Shown: in pieces, positions 37,641-47,689 of the stretch
Layout of the letters: each line of letters begins with the position of its first letter
Position numbering within the stretch: position 1 is the stretch's first letter
Assembly: GCF_018219455.1 (NCBI RefSeq)
Contig: NZ_CP056122.1
Span: 1 to 64,000 of the forward strand
Source of the DNA: Moritella sp. 5
Lineage (GTDB): Bacteria; Pseudomonadota; Gammaproteobacteria; Enterobacterales; Moritellaceae
Direction of reading: 5' to 3'
DNA length: 64,000 bases
Program-made: the position numbers and the translations under genes
Notes under the pieces: generated by a model
The model's input: the letters and a program-made list of their open reading frames with translations, nothing else
Databases searched by the model: none
Told to the model about the DNA's origin: nothing

Positions 37641-39236
37641 ATGAATGGTTTATGTTTTCAAATCAGTAATTGGATATTGATTGTTGAAGAAAATAAACTG
37701 TACCGACAAGGAAGAGAAGTAACAGTTGAACCCCGTTTGGTTAATTTATTATCCTTTTTAGCATTGTCACCGAGTGAAGTCTTTGGACGCGAAGAGCTGA
37801 TTGAGCACATATGGGATGGTGCTATTGTTAGTGACCAAGTGGTGACACAGTCTATTTTTGAGCTGCGAAAAATATTAAAAGATGGGCGTGTTGATTGCGA
37901 ACGATTTATTGCTACTGTCCCTAAACGTGGATATAGGTTAGTCGCAGACACAATAAAACTAACTAGTGATGATGCCCGTATACTTATCTCTGAAGGCAAG
38001 AATACAGGCGTAATTATTGATGACGAAAAAAGTTTAGATAAAGATACTGAGTTTGACTGCGAACAATCCATAACCGTGTTTCCAGCTGGGCCATTAACAC
38101 GTGCAGTTACGCATATCTCTAATCACACCGTCGCTGCTGAAGCAAAATGTAGTATAGAGCTTACTTTCTATCAGCGTTATAAATTTCAGTTATTTGATTT
38201 TTTCTTATTATCTGTTTTAATTTGTATTATTGTTCTGTGCACGTATGTACAAAGCCAGCCCGAAATTACTAAAGCATTAGATACACAAGTTATTGAGTTT
38301 AGTTATTATGGCAGTCAGAATTCAGATATCACCAGTGAGGAGCTCGCTGATGGCATTAGTCAAAAATTGATGTCAGATGTATTAATGCTTAGTGATTATC
38401 GTGTGCAATTAAAAAAGACAGCCTTTACAAAAGGTATATTACCGGGAAAATTGGTTAGTGTCAGAGTTGATAAGCAACAAGGTCTGTCTTACTTAGATAT
38501 CAATTATCGAAATTATGCGTCGAATAGAATTATATTTAGTAAGCAGTATCCCATTTCAGATGGTGATATGTATATGAATTTGCGTCAAGCATCTTCGGAT
38601 CTTATGACTGCTCTACACATAAATCCGACACAACAACAACTTGACAATGTAATGGTTGGCTTACCTAAAGAACAGAGCCTATTAACGAAATTGATTATTG
38701 CTAATCATTATACTAATCAAGTCGATCCTGTTTTATTTAAACAAGGTATTAACCTATTTGAAGAAATACTTATGGAAAAACCGAATGCTAGATTAGTACT
38801 TGCCGAACGTTATATTGCCTACAATGTATTATCTTCATTATTGCCAACAGCTGATTTGGTAAAAGAAATTAAGCAATCAAGTGATGATTTATTAGCAAAT
38901 GAAGCGAATATTAGTAATAGGCTATTACTTGCAAGAGAATATGAAGCGTTTGCTTTGCAAGCTTTACTTAAAGGGGAGGAATCAAAAGCAAATCGCTTAA
39001 TTCAACTGGCGGGGAAGGATCGTCGTTCTTCTTTATACTACATAATTACTGGGAAGTTATCCGAGTTAAGTGGCAATCTTGATAGTGCTGGTGATGCTTA
39101 TACTCAGGCTTTTTACATTGATACTTCCATCGGAACTTATCAGTTAAGTTCCAATCTGGCATTCCATAGTAACCTTGAGACAATTGCCATTTTTATGCAT
39201 AAGGCAATGAACCTTAATTCTATCAAACTAATATAA
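37641..39236 (+). CDS. cadC: CadC-like membrane-bound transcriptional activator
   Basis: CadC senses acid and lysine and activates cadBA directly from the inner membrane. From the ATG at 37641 (GGA ten bases before) the product is 531 residues: an OmpR-type winged helix (about residues 10-102) with VEPRLVNLLSFLA, HIWDGAIVSDQVVTQSIFELRKILKD and ATVPKRGYRLVADT; a linker; one membrane helix (about 185-203); and a periplasmic domain with TPR-like helices at the end. cadB and cadA follow on the same strand. Unlike E. coli CadC, the periplasmic part has no cysteine, so the redox-sensitive disulfide is missing. An ATG at 37626 is possible but has no ribosome site. Confidence 0.88.
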   Translation: MNGLCFQISNWILIVEENKLYRQGREVTVEPRLVNLLSFLALSPSEVFGREELIEHIWDGAIVSDQVVTQSIFELRKILKDGRVDCERFIATVPKRGYRLVADTIKLTSDDARILISEGKNTGVIIDDEKSLDKDTEFDCEQSITVFPAGPLTRAVTHISNHTVAAEAKCSIELTFYQRYKFQLFDFFLLSVLICIIVLCTYVQSQPEITKALDTQVIEFSYYGSQNSDITSEELADGISQKLMSDVLMLSDYRVQLKKTAFTKGILPGKLVSVRVDKQQGLSYLDINYRNYASNRIIFSKQYPISDGDMYMNLRQASSDLMTALHINPTQQQLDNVMVGLPKEQSLLTKLIIANHYTNQVDPVLFKQGINLFEEILMEKPNARLVLAERYIAYNVLSSLLPTADLVKEIKQSSDDLLANEANISNRLLLAREYEAFALQALLKGEESKANRLIQLAGKDRRSSLYYIITGKLSELSGNLDSAGDAYTQAFYIDTSIGTYQLSSNLAFHSNLETIAIFMHKAMNLNSIKLI

Positions 39237-39246
39237 GTTAACTTTT

Positions 39247-39272
39247 AGCCTCTGCTTGTCAGGGGCTTTTTT
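39247..39272 (+). terminator. Intrinsic terminator after cadC
   Basis: GCCTCTG (39248-39254) pairs with CAGGGGC (39260-39266), with one G-T pair, followed by six T residues, eleven bases after the cadC stop. Confidence 0.88.
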
Positions 39273-39761
39273 GTATCTACGATAAAGTGCTTGGCATGCA
39301 ACTATTAACTATTATTCGTTACCGTTATTTATACCTCACTATCCTCACTGCCAATATTACCTTTCTGTTGTTGTAATTCTGCATATAAATACTACTAATC
39401 TAAAGTTTTAGCTTTTTGATCATCATCCATAAGTTGGTGTTTGGTTAATAAGCATCATATTTAATCTTTATAAATATACTTTTTCGAAAATATAAACCTA
39501 TTTTATCTGGTTAATCGTAAGATGTTGTTTTTAATCGTTAAAAATTGGTTTTATTATAATGAATATATAAACTTCGCTTAATTTCCTAATGATTTTATTG
39601 TTCATTTTACCTTTATTTTTTTCTCTCTCATTCAACGTAACCTGCAATTAGAAATTCAGGTGGCCTGCTGAGACTCATTTTTTCTCTCGGCAATATCACC
39701 ATTTAATCACTGGTTTGCTTACTGAGCATATTGCTCTACTTGATAAAATTTGGGAGATGAG
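39273..39761. other. Intergenic region upstream of cadBA
   Basis: This 489-base, very AT-rich gap between the cadC terminator and cadB is the expected site of the cadBA promoter and CadC-binding sites, which in E. coli are AT-rich and overlap H-NS sites. GGGAG (39752-39756) is the cadB ribosome site. No exact operator could be defined by eye. Confidence 0.5.
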
Positions 39762-41087
39762 ATGTCATCTAATACAAAAAAAATTGGCTTAATTGCCTGT
39801 ACTGGTGTTGTTGCCGGGAACATGATGGGCAGTGGTATTGCATTGTTACCGTCTTCTTTAGCTGCTGTCGGTTCGGTATCTATATTTAGCTGGATAATCT
39901 GTTTGGTTGGTGCGCTAAGTTTAGCCTTTGTATTTGCGCGTTTATCGACAAAAGACCCACAAGAAGGTGGACCGATTGGTTACGCTGGTGATGTTGCGCC
40001 AGTACTTGGCTTTCAAACGGGTGTGCTTTATTACCACGCCAACTGGATTGGTAACTTAGCGATTGCTATTACAGGTGTTTCTTATCTTTCCGTGTTCTTC
40101 CCTATTTTATCAAGTCCAATTCCAGCCGCTATCGCAACCATTGCATCGGTATGGATATTTACTTTCATCAACTTACTTGGTGGTACTTGGGTTAGCCGTT
40201 TATGCACATTAGGTCTTGTACTTATTCTTATCCCTGTGATTGGTACAGCTACAGTCGGTTGGGCTCATTTTGATACCACGGTTTACAGCCAGAATTGGAA
40301 TGTGTCATCTGGTAGTGATTCAAGCGCCATTATTAGTGCTGTACTTATTTGTTTATGGTCATTCGTTGGTGTTGAATCTGCAGCCGTGTCCTCAGGTATG
40401 GTTAAAAACCCTAAACGCACAGTGCCGTTAGCTACAATGCTTGGTACGTCGTTAGCTGGTGTTATCTATATCTTATCTACGCAAGTTATTGCCGGTATGT
40501 TCCCTGCTGCTGAAGTCGCTGCTTCTGGTGCACCTTTTGCTCTTGCTACTACGTCTATTTTTGGTAGTTGGTCTGCACCGTTTGTTGCTGCATTTACTGC
40601 GCTTGCTTGTTTCACATCGCTAGGTTCATGGATGATGTTGGTTGGTGAAGCCGGTAAACGTGCTGCTGCTGATGGTAACTTTCCTGCTGTTTATGGTGAA
40701 ACGGACAAATCTGGTGTTGCTAAGAAAGGTTTAGTACTGGCTTCAATTAAGATGACGTTCTTGATGGCATTCATCACTATGTTTAGTGGCTCATCAAATA
40801 CCGGCGATTTATTCAATCAGCTCACTACAATTGCAGTGCTACTCACTATGCTGCCTTACTTTTATTCAAGCGTTAACTTAATCCGTCTAGAAAGCATGAC
40901 CACACGTAATATCTTCGTGATGTTTTTCTCTGGCATTGCGTGTGTATTTTGTCTAATCGCCCTCGCTGGAGCAGAAAGTTCTGCATTAACAGGTACTTTC
41001 CTTGTCTCGCTTATCATTCTTGTTTTCTACGGCAAGAAGAAAGGTCTTTCTCAAACTCAGCCTGCTGCGATATCTAAAACTGCTTAA
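39762..41087 (+). CDS. cadB: Lysine/cadaverine antiporter CadB
   Basis: CadB exchanges external lysine for internal cadaverine, so that decarboxylation consumes cytoplasmic protons. The 441-residue product has about twelve membrane helices and is collinear with E. coli CadB, including GVVAGNMMGSGIALLP, FQTGVLYYHANWIGN and LCLWSFVGVESAAVSSGMVKNPKRTVP. ATG at 39762 was preferred over TTG at 39750 because GGGAG is correctly spaced. cadA follows about 100 bases later. Confidence 0.96.
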   Translation: MSSNTKKIGLIACTGVVAGNMMGSGIALLPSSLAAVGSVSIFSWIICLVGALSLAFVFARLSTKDPQEGGPIGYAGDVAPVLGFQTGVLYYHANWIGNLAIAITGVSYLSVFFPILSSPIPAAIATIASVWIFTFINLLGGTWVSRLCTLGLVLILIPVIGTATVGWAHFDTTVYSQNWNVSSGSDSSAIISAVLICLWSFVGVESAAVSSGMVKNPKRTVPLATMLGTSLAGVIYILSTQVIAGMFPAAEVAASGAPFALATTSIFGSWSAPFVAAFTALACFTSLGSWMMLVGEAGKRAAADGNFPAVYGETDKSGVAKKGLVLASIKMTFLMAFITMFSGSSNTGDLFNQLTTIAVLLTMLPYFYSSVNLIRLESMTTRNIFVMFFSGIACVFCLIALAGAESSALTGTFLVSLIILVFYGKKKGLSQTQPAAISKTA

Positions 41088-41189
41088 TCTGAATAATCAA
41101 TTTCAATAAACCCTTTTAATTAATTTTAGGCGCTCTCTAATCTCTATCAAATGATAGCGAGCGCCCTCATTCGTCTTGGAGATTTCCAA

Positions 41190-43325
41190 ATGAACATTAT
41201 TGCTATTTTAAACCACATGGGTGTGTTCTTTAAAGAAGAGCCTATTCGTCAATTACATGCTTCTTTAGAAAAAGCTGGTTATCAGGTTGTTTATCCTGTT
41301 GATGACAACGATTTGATTAAAATGATCGAAATGAATCCTCGTATCTGTGGCGCGATCTTTGATTGGGATAAATACCCGCTAACCCTTTGTGAACAAATCA
41401 ATGCGGTAAACGAAAAATTACCAGTATTTACTTTTGCTAATGAGCAATCGGCCCTTGATGTATCATTAACTGAGTTGCGTTTGAATGTATCTTTCTTCGA
41501 ATACGCGCTAGGAATGAGCGATGATATCGCGTTAAAAATAAATCAAGCGATTGAGAAGTACAAAGGTGAACTAATGCCTCCATTCACAAAAGCGTTGTTT
41601 AACTATGTTGAAGAAGGTAAATATACATTCTGTACTCCTGGTCACATGGGCGGTACGGCGTTCCAACGTAGCCCTGCAGGTAGTATCTTCTATGATTTCT
41701 ATGGTCCAAATGCCTTTAAAGCTGACGTATCAGTGTCGATGCCAGAGCTTGGTTCATTACTTGATCATTCAGGTCCACATAAAGAAGCTGAAGAGTACAT
41801 TGCGAAAACATTTAACGCAGATCACTCTTATATTGTGACGAACGGTACATCGACTGCAAACAAGATTGTCGGTATGTTCTCTGCGCCATCTGGTAGCACG
41901 GTGCTTATCGACCGTAACTGCCATAAGTCACTGACTCACTTATTAATGATGAGTGACATTACGCCAATCTACTTCCGTCCAACGCGTAACGCGTACGGTA
42001 TTTTAGGTGGTATTCCACAAAGTGAATTCAGTCGTGACGTGATTGCAACTAAAGTAGCGGCTACACCAAATGCCGTTATGCCAAACTATGCAGTAGTAAC
42101 TAATTCTACTTATGATGGTTTGCTATATAACACCCAATATATTAAAGAAACATTGGATACTAAATTTATCCACTTTGACAGTGCTTGGGTTCCTTACACT
42201 AACTTCAATAACATTTACGAAGGTAAGTGCGGTATGAGTGGTGAAGCGATGCCTGGTAAAGTGTTCTATGAAACACAATCTACCCATAAACTATTGGCTG
42301 CATTCTCACAATCATCGATGATCCACATTAAAGGCGACATTGATAAAGAAACATTCAATGAAGCCTATATGATGCATACTTCAACGTCGCCACAATATTC
42401 TATTGTGGCGTCAACTGAAACTGCAGCAGCGATGATGCGTGGTAATACAGGTAAAAAATTAATGCAAGATTCTATCGATCGTGCCATTCGTTTCCGTAAA
42501 GAAGTTAAACGCCTTGAAAAAGAAACAGAAGGTTGGTTCTTTGATGTATGGCAACCAGAAGATATTGAAAAAACCGAGTGTTGGAATCTAGATCCAAAAG
42601 ACACTTGGCACGGCTTTAAAGATATCGATGCAGACCACATGTACTTAGATCCAATTAAAGTAACGTTGTTAACTCCCGGAATGGATGATGACAACCTAGC
42701 TGAAACGGGTATCCCTGCGTCATTAGTGGCTAAGTTCTTGGATGAGCGTGGTGTTGTGGTAGAAAAAACAGGTCCATATAACCTGTTATTCCTATTCTCG
42801 ATTGGTATTGATAAAGCGAAGTCATTGGCATTATTACGCGCTCTAACTGAGTTCAAACGTGGTTTTGATTTAAACTTAACGGTGAAAAACTTCATCCCTA
42901 CGTTATATGCTGAAGATCCAAAGTTCTATGAAGACATGAAAATCCAAGACTTAGCTCAAGGTATTCATGACATGATGAAGAAATTCAAACTGCCAGAGCT
43001 TATGTTTAAAGCCTTTGATGTATTACCTGAACTTAAAATAACACCGAATGCGGCGTGGCAAGAAGAGTTACGTGGCCACACTGAAGAAGTGAAGCTAGAA
43101 GAGATGGTTAATCGTGTAAATGCTAATATGATCCTGCCTTATCCTCCTGGTGTGCCACTTGTATTACCTGGTGAGATGATCACTGAGACATCGCGCCCAG
43201 TATTAGATTTCTTAGAAATGCTGTGTGAAATTGGTACAGAGTTCCCTGGTTTTGAAACCGATATTCATGGTTTATACCATCAAGCAGATGGTAGCTATAC
43301 AGTGAAGGTTTTAAAGCAAGATTAG
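41190..43325 (+). CDS. cadA: Inducible lysine decarboxylase CadA (LdcI)
   Basis: CadA is a PLP enzyme that converts lysine to cadaverine and CO2 in acid stress; the E. coli enzyme is a decamer inhibited by ppGpp and bound by RavA. From MNIIAILNHMGVFF the product is 711 residues (E. coli 715) and aligns without gaps to the PLP lysine, Lys367 in TQSTHKLLAAFSQ. The wing (flavodoxin-like) domain, CTPGHMGGTAFQ and HFDSAWVPYTNF are all present. The start at 41190 has GGAG upstream. It is in an operon with cadB and ends at a terminator before pdxY. Confidence 0.97.
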   Translation: MNIIAILNHMGVFFKEEPIRQLHASLEKAGYQVVYPVDDNDLIKMIEMNPRICGAIFDWDKYPLTLCEQINAVNEKLPVFTFANEQSALDVSLTELRLNVSFFEYALGMSDDIALKINQAIEKYKGELMPPFTKALFNYVEEGKYTFCTPGHMGGTAFQRSPAGSIFYDFYGPNAFKADVSVSMPELGSLLDHSGPHKEAEEYIAKTFNADHSYIVTNGTSTANKIVGMFSAPSGSTVLIDRNCHKSLTHLLMMSDITPIYFRPTRNAYGILGGIPQSEFSRDVIATKVAATPNAVMPNYAVVTNSTYDGLLYNTQYIKETLDTKFIHFDSAWVPYTNFNNIYEGKCGMSGEAMPGKVFYETQSTHKLLAAFSQSSMIHIKGDIDKETFNEAYMMHTSTSPQYSIVASTETAAAMMRGNTGKKLMQDSIDRAIRFRKEVKRLEKETEGWFFDVWQPEDIEKTECWNLDPKDTWHGFKDIDADHMYLDPIKVTLLTPGMDDDNLAETGIPASLVAKFLDERGVVVEKTGPYNLLFLFSIGIDKAKSLALLRALTEFKRGFDLNLTVKNFIPTLYAEDPKFYEDMKIQDLAQGIHDMMKKFKLPELMFKAFDVLPELKITPNAAWQEELRGHTEEVKLEEMVNRVNANMILPYPPGVPLVLPGEMITETSRPVLDFLEMLCEIGTEFPGFETDIHGLYHQADGSYTVKVLKQD

Positions 43326-43375
43326 GTTGCATTTAACCATTTTATCTATAAATTAATATTATTGATGATTCAACC

Positions 43376-43399
43376 AAAGAGGGTTTTATGCCCTCTTTT
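43376..43399 (+). terminator. Intrinsic terminator after cadA
   Basis: AAAGAGGG (43376-43383, with the first A unpaired at most) pairs with CCCTCTTT (43391-43398) around a seven-base loop and is followed by a short T-rich stretch. It lies just upstream of pdxY, so pdxY may be served by read-through or by its own promoter. Confidence 0.8.
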
Positions 43400-43423
43400 A
43401 TATTTCTTGTTAAGGTATTATTT

Positions 43424-44284
43424 ATGAAATCTATCTTGTCTATTCAATCTCATGTTGTATTTGGTTGTGCGGGTAATAGTGCTGTCGTTTTTCCTATGCG
43501 TAGAATGGGGGTTGAGGTGTGGCCGATTAACACGGTACAGTTTTCGAACCACACCCAGTATCAGCAAGGGTGGCAAGGAATGGTAATGCCAGTTGATCAA
43601 ATTAAGAGTCTAGTTGATGGCTTAGTCAATATTGACAGCTTATCAAGTTGTGACGCTGTATTAAGTGGCTACCTCGGCTCAGCCACACAAGGCAAGGAAG
43701 TACTTTATGCAGTAGATCAAGCTAAACAGCATAACATTGATGCTTTATATTTTTGTGACCCGGTAATGGGTCATCCTGAAAAGGGCTGCATTGTTGTACC
43801 TGAAGTCATGGATTTTTTCAAATATCACGCATTGCCAAAAGCAGATGTCATAGCGCCAAATTTACTTGAGTTAGAAACGCTGACGGATATGAAAATAGAG
43901 AACATAGAGCAGGTGAAGCAAGCATGTTCTTTGTTATTAGACCAAGGCGTAAAGATTGTATTGGTTAAGCATTTGAGTAAAGCAGGTATAATTGCAAGTC
44001 AGTTTGAAATGTTGTTAGCGACGGCTGATGGTTACTTCCACATTACTCGTCCTTTGTATGACTTTATTCGCCAGCCAGTTGGTGTCGGTGATTTAATTAG
44101 TGGCGTGATGTTAGCTAATTTATTAGCTGGTCATACAGCTGTGCATGCTTTTGAATTGACGAATGCTATTGTTGATTCTGTATTGCAAGAAACGTTTAAA
44201 CAGAACAGTTATGAATTAGAGTTAATTGCGGCGCAACAGAAAATTGCTCATCCTACGATTAAAGTCAAAGCACGAGTATTGTAA
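43424..44284 (+). CDS. pdxY: Pyridoxal kinase PdxY
   Basis: PdxY phosphorylates pyridoxal to PLP in the salvage pathway. The 286-residue product (E. coli PdxY 287) begins [33 protein letters not shown] and has CDPVMG, the NLLELETLT block and the anion-hole/catalytic motif [13 protein letters not shown] of ribokinase-like kinases. The start at 43424 has AAGG 9 bases upstream. It lies directly after cadA, a large PLP consumer, on the same strand. Confidence 0.93.
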   Translation: MKSILSIQSHVVFGCAGNSAVVFPMRRMGVEVWPINTVQFSNHTQYQQGWQGMVMPVDQIKSLVDGLVNIDSLSSCDAVLSGYLGSATQGKEVLYAVDQAKQHNIDALYFCDPVMGHPEKGCIVVPEVMDFFKYHALPKADVIAPNLLELETLTDMKIENIEQVKQACSLLLDQGVKIVLVKHLSKAGIIASQFEMLLATADGYFHITRPLYDFIRQPVGVGDLISGVMLANLLAGHTAVHAFELTNAIVDSVLQETFKQNSYELELIAAQQKIAHPTIKVKARVL

Positions 44285-44350
44285 TTTGACGGATTAGATA
44301 TGGTAAACAAGGCAACCTAAGGCTACCTTGCTTGTATTAATACTCGTGTA

Positions 44351-45862
44351 TTATTTATTCTGTAGACGTAATGTTGGGAATAAAATTACGTCACGAATAG
44401 TATGACTATTGGTAAATAGCATGACCAAACGATCGATACCTATACCTTGTCCTGCCGTTGGTGGTAAACCATGCTCAAGTGCAGTTACATAATCTTCATC
44501 ATAGAACATCGCTTCGTCATCACCCGCTTCTTTCTGTTGTACTTGTTCTTTAAAGCGTGCATCTTGGTCTTCAGCATCATTTAACTCTGAGAAGCCGTTC
44601 GCAATTTCACGACCGCCAATAAAGAACTCAAAGCGATCTGTAATAAGAGGGTCATTATCATTACGACGTGCTAACGGTGATACCTCTGCTGGATATTCTG
44701 TAATAAAGGTTGGTTGAATTAATTTTTCTTCTACTGTTTCTTCGAAAATCTCGGTGATCACACGACCTATTCCCCAGCTTGAATCAATTCTAATATTCAG
44801 GCTTTCTGCTAATTCAGTTGCTGCCGCTAATGTTGCAAGTTGCTCTGCACGGATCTCTGGGTTGTATTTCAGTATTGAGTCTTTCATACCTATTTTTGCA
44901 AAAGGCTGACCAAAATCAAATGTTAGATCACCATAAGGTACCATTGGCGAACCAAGAATATCGAGTGCTAATATACGTAGCATTTCTTCAGTTAAAGTCA
45001 TTAAATCATTGTAATCTGCATAAGCCATGTAGAATTCAAGCATGGTAAATTCTGGGTTATGGCGTGTTGAAATACCTTCGTTACGGAAGTTACGGTTAAT
45101 TTCAAATACACGTTCAAAACCGCCAACAACAAGTCTTTTTAAATAAAGTTCTGGTGAAATGCGTAAATACATATCCATATCTAAAGCATTGTGTCGTGTT
45201 ATGAATGGACGGGCAGAGGCACCACCAGGGATCACTTGCATCATAGGGGTTTCCACTTCCATGAAACCATGTTTGTTTAATAGATTACGGATCCCTGTCA
45301 CAACTTGAGAGCGAATTGTAAATGTATTACGTGCTTCTTCGTTGGCGATCAAATCGAGATAACGTTGGCGATAACGGGTTTCTTGTTCTGCTAAGCCGTG
45401 GAACTTGTTTGGCAGAGGTCGTAGCGCTTTTGTCAGCAGTTCGATATTGGTTAAGTTAAGCGTTAACTCACCAGTTTTGGTTTTGAATAATGTACCTTCA
45501 GCACCAACAATATCGCCAATATCCCATTTTTTAAACTGCTCGTTATAGAAATTCTCTTGCAGGTTATCGCGGCTTACATATAGTTGTATCTTACCACCCA
45601 TGTCTTGTAGCGTTACAAAACTTGCTTTACCCATTATTCGACGTGTCATGATACGACCAGCTACTTTTACCGTAACTTGTAATTTATTTAACTCATCTGC
45701 ACTTTTATCATCGTATTTATTTAGCAGTTCATTTGAGATCGCATCGCGGCGAAAGCTATTAGGAAAAGCATTACCTTGGTTACGTAAGTCTGCCAATTTT
45801 TGACGACGTTGTGCAACCTCACTTTGAAAATCGATTTCTGGATTTTGAATGGTTTCCGACAT
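44351..45862 (-). CDS. lysS: Lysine--tRNA ligase (class II)
   Basis: The 503-residue class II lysyl-tRNA synthetase has the N-terminal OB-fold anticodon domain ([23 protein letters not shown]) and catalytic motifs including FLEVETPMM-like [29 protein letters not shown] and the final [10 protein letters not shown]. In E. coli the inducible copy lysU lies beside cadBA, while lysS follows prfB; here the gene lies beside cadBA-pdxY and no prfB is next to it, so it may be the lysU-type copy or the only one. It converges on pdxY. Confidence 0.95.
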   Translation of the reverse strand: MSETIQNPEIDFQSEVAQRRQKLADLRNQGNAFPNSFRRDAISNELLNKYDDKSADELNKLQVTVKVAGRIMTRRIMGKASFVTLQDMGGKIQLYVSRDNLQENFYNEQFKKWDIGDIVGAEGTLFKTKTGELTLNLTNIELLTKALRPLPNKFHGLAEQETRYRQRYLDLIANEEARNTFTIRSQVVTGIRNLLNKHGFMEVETPMMQVIPGGASARPFITRHNALDMDMYLRISPELYLKRLVVGGFERVFEINRNFRNEGISTRHNPEFTMLEFYMAYADYNDLMTLTEEMLRILALDILGSPMVPYGDLTFDFGQPFAKIGMKDSILKYNPEIRAEQLATLAAATELAESLNIRIDSSWGIGRVITEIFEETVEEKLIQPTFITEYPAEVSPLARRNDNDPLITDRFEFFIGGREIANGFSELNDAEDQDARFKEQVQQKEAGDDEAMFYDEDYVTALEHGLPPTAGQGIGIDRLVMLFTNSHTIRDVILFPTLRLQNK

Positions 45863-45929
45863 ATATAGCCTCTTATCTTTTATATATTAATTCATGTTAT
45901 ATGATTTATTGTTGAGTTAATTATTACGT

Positions 45930-46262
45930 TTAGTGTGAAAATTGCAGAACCACAATGCCTGAAATTAACAGTGGTACGCCTATTTGGCTGCGACGTCCTA
46001 TCGTTTCGCCAAACATATACTTATCGACTAGTAGGGTGCCAACGATACCGCCAGCGCCCCAAGTCGCATAGGCAATCGATAGTTGGATTGACTGTACCGC
46101 TTGACCTAGGCTGATGAATGCCATTGCAACCAGTACAATTGCAAATACACCTGGTAATTTATTTTTAAAACCATCTGATAATTTTAAAAAGTAATTTGCG
46201 GTGATATCTAACAATATGGAAAAACACAAGAATAGGATGTGTATGAGTTCTGCATTATTCAT
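45930..46262 (-). CDS. mdtI: SMR-family polyamine exporter subunit MdtI
   Basis: The 110-residue product has four membrane helices and matches MdtI (ANYFLKLSDGFKNKLPGVFAIVLVAMAFISLGQAVQSIQLSIAYATWGAGG in part). MdtI and MdtJ together export spermidine in E. coli and putrescine in Shigella. Three ATGs occur in a row; the third (46262) is best spaced from AAGGA and gives the family N terminus. The start overlaps the mdtJ stop by eight bases, so the two subunits are translationally coupled. Confidence 0.88.
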   Translation of the reverse strand: MNNAELIHILFLCFSILLDITANYFLKLSDGFKNKLPGVFAIVLVAMAFISLGQAVQSIQLSIAYATWGAGGIVGTLLVDKYMFGETIGRRSQIGVPLLISGIVVLQFSH

Positions 46263-46587
46263 CATCATGTCCTTCATCTGTGTTAATAAATATAAGTCCA
46301 GCGACGATCAAGCCAACACCGAAAATCTTAGCGGGAGTGATAATTTCATCAAACAGGTAATTACTCATTACTGTAATGAGCAAGATCCCAACCCCCTCCC
46401 AAATTGCGTAAGCCACTCCTAATGGAATTTTTTGGATTGCTTTAGATAATAAAAAATAAGATATCCCTATTAATACAATCATCGCTACCGTACCCATTAC
46501 TGGGTTGTTTTCAGCTGAGTAACGCATGGAAATAGTGCCTGCGACTTCAGCAATAATGGCGAAAAACAGCATCATGCTGTGATACAT
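46255..46587 (-). CDS. mdtJ: SMR-family polyamine exporter subunit MdtJ
   Basis: The 110-residue product has four membrane helices and the membrane-embedded Glu of SMR proteins in FAIIAEVAGTISMRYS. KIPLGVAYAIWEGVGILLITVMSNYLFDE matches MdtJ, the partner of MdtI. AGGGA lies six bases before the ATG. It is the first gene of mdtJI and diverges from a LysR-type regulator gene 130 bases away, which is the probable regulator. Cadaverine made by the nearby CadA is a possible extra substrate, but this is inference. Confidence 0.88.
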   Translation of the reverse strand: MYHSMMLFFAIIAEVAGTISMRYSAENNPVMGTVAMIVLIGISYFLLSKAIQKIPLGVAYAIWEGVGILLITVMSNYLFDEIITPAKIFGVGLIVAGLIFINTDEGHDDE

Positions 46588-46616
46588 AAAAAGTCCCTAT
46601 TTGTATTAATAATGCT

Positions 46617-46640
46617 GTAATTAATTTCTTATTTAATTAC
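46617..46640. promoter_or_regulatory. Candidate LysR-type operator between mdtJ and the regulator gene
   Basis: GTAATTAA and TTAATTAC form a perfect inverted repeat of eight-base arms with an eight-base spacer, in the middle of the 130-base divergent gap. Interrupted dyads in this position are typical of LysR regulators; the low complexity of the arms lowers confidence. Confidence 0.4.
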
Positions 46641-46717
46641 TATGGGTTTAAGTGTATCGCTGGTTATTAAAAAGATGAAATCGCTCAGCGTCGTTTATTT
46701 CGTCACTAAGGGTTGTT

Positions 46718-47602
46718 ATGAGATTAATACAAATAGAGATGTTTTTGTTGGCGGTTAAAACTGGGTCTATTTCTGAAGCGGCCATAAAGCTTGGTAAAAG
46801 CCGTTCTACAGTTAGCGCCGCACTGCTTGCACTTGAAGATGAGTTAGGTGTGGATTTGCTATTACGTAGTGGTAATAAAATTGAATTAAGCCATATAGGT
46901 GAAAATATCGTTGCTGATTGTCAGCGTATACTTCACCTTTCTCAGGGGGTGCATGCTAAATGTGCTCATTATTTAGCTGGCGCGGAATCTGCTTTACGTA
47001 TCGCCCGAGATGATGCTTTACCGGAGAAATTCTGGAATCAATTGATTAGCCAAATAGAAAAGAAATTTCCACAAACTTCCTTATCTATGTATGCCGCTCC
47101 TACACCGGAATTAATCGCTTATGTGGAAAATAACAAAGTTGATATTGCTTACGGGATGATCTCGGATACTCATGATTATCAACGGCATGTACGCTGTGAA
47201 TTGGGTCAGCTTAGAATGATGGTGGTCGCTGCTGCGGATCACCCATTGCATACTATTGGTAGTCGTTTAACGAGTAATGATTTGGCTTTATATACCGAGA
47301 TTGTATTGGCTTATATGGATGATTTATTAACTGTTGAGACTTCGATTAGCCACCGTTATATCGGTTTAACATTTTATGAATATTTGCGTGATGCGGTATG
47401 TAATGGCGTTGGCTGGGCTAAAGTACCGGCTCCTTTGATCACGGATCAGCTTAGAAGTGAAACACTTAAAGTACTTCGTTATAAAAAGTCGATGAGTTGG
47501 GAGATTTATGGCGAAGTTACCGGGGTAGACTTTTGTCGTGGCGCTGTGACAGATTGGATTGCAGAGCAAATTGAGCACTACTTGATTACTGAGTCACACT
47601 AA
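46718..47602 (+). CDS. LysR-family transcriptional regulator
   Basis: The 294-residue product has the N-terminal LysR winged helix (about residues 1-60; IEMFLLAVKTGSISEAAIKLGKSRSTVSAALLALEDELGVDLLLRS in part) and a C-terminal effector-binding domain (about 90-290). AGGG precedes the ATG. It is divergent from mdtJI and probably controls that operon; the inducer, perhaps a polyamine, cannot be read from sequence. Confidence 0.88.
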   Translation: MRLIQIEMFLLAVKTGSISEAAIKLGKSRSTVSAALLALEDELGVDLLLRSGNKIELSHIGENIVADCQRILHLSQGVHAKCAHYLAGAESALRIARDDALPEKFWNQLISQIEKKFPQTSLSMYAAPTPELIAYVENNKVDIAYGMISDTHDYQRHVRCELGQLRMMVVAAADHPLHTIGSRLTSNDLALYTEIVLAYMDDLLTVETSISHRYIGLTFYEYLRDAVCNGVGWAKVPAPLITDQLRSETLKVLRYKKSMSWEIYGEVTGVDFCRGAVTDWIAEQIEHYLITESH

Positions 47603-47689
47603 TTACTAATTGTTAGTTGCGTAACTGGCAATCTCAATATATTCGCTAATACTTAATTTAATGAAACTCTTACATTAAGGAATTAGCTG

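Noticed and set aside
44307..44330. Imperfect hairpin between pdxY and lysS
   Set aside because: The stem has two mismatches and no T run, so terminator status is not supported.
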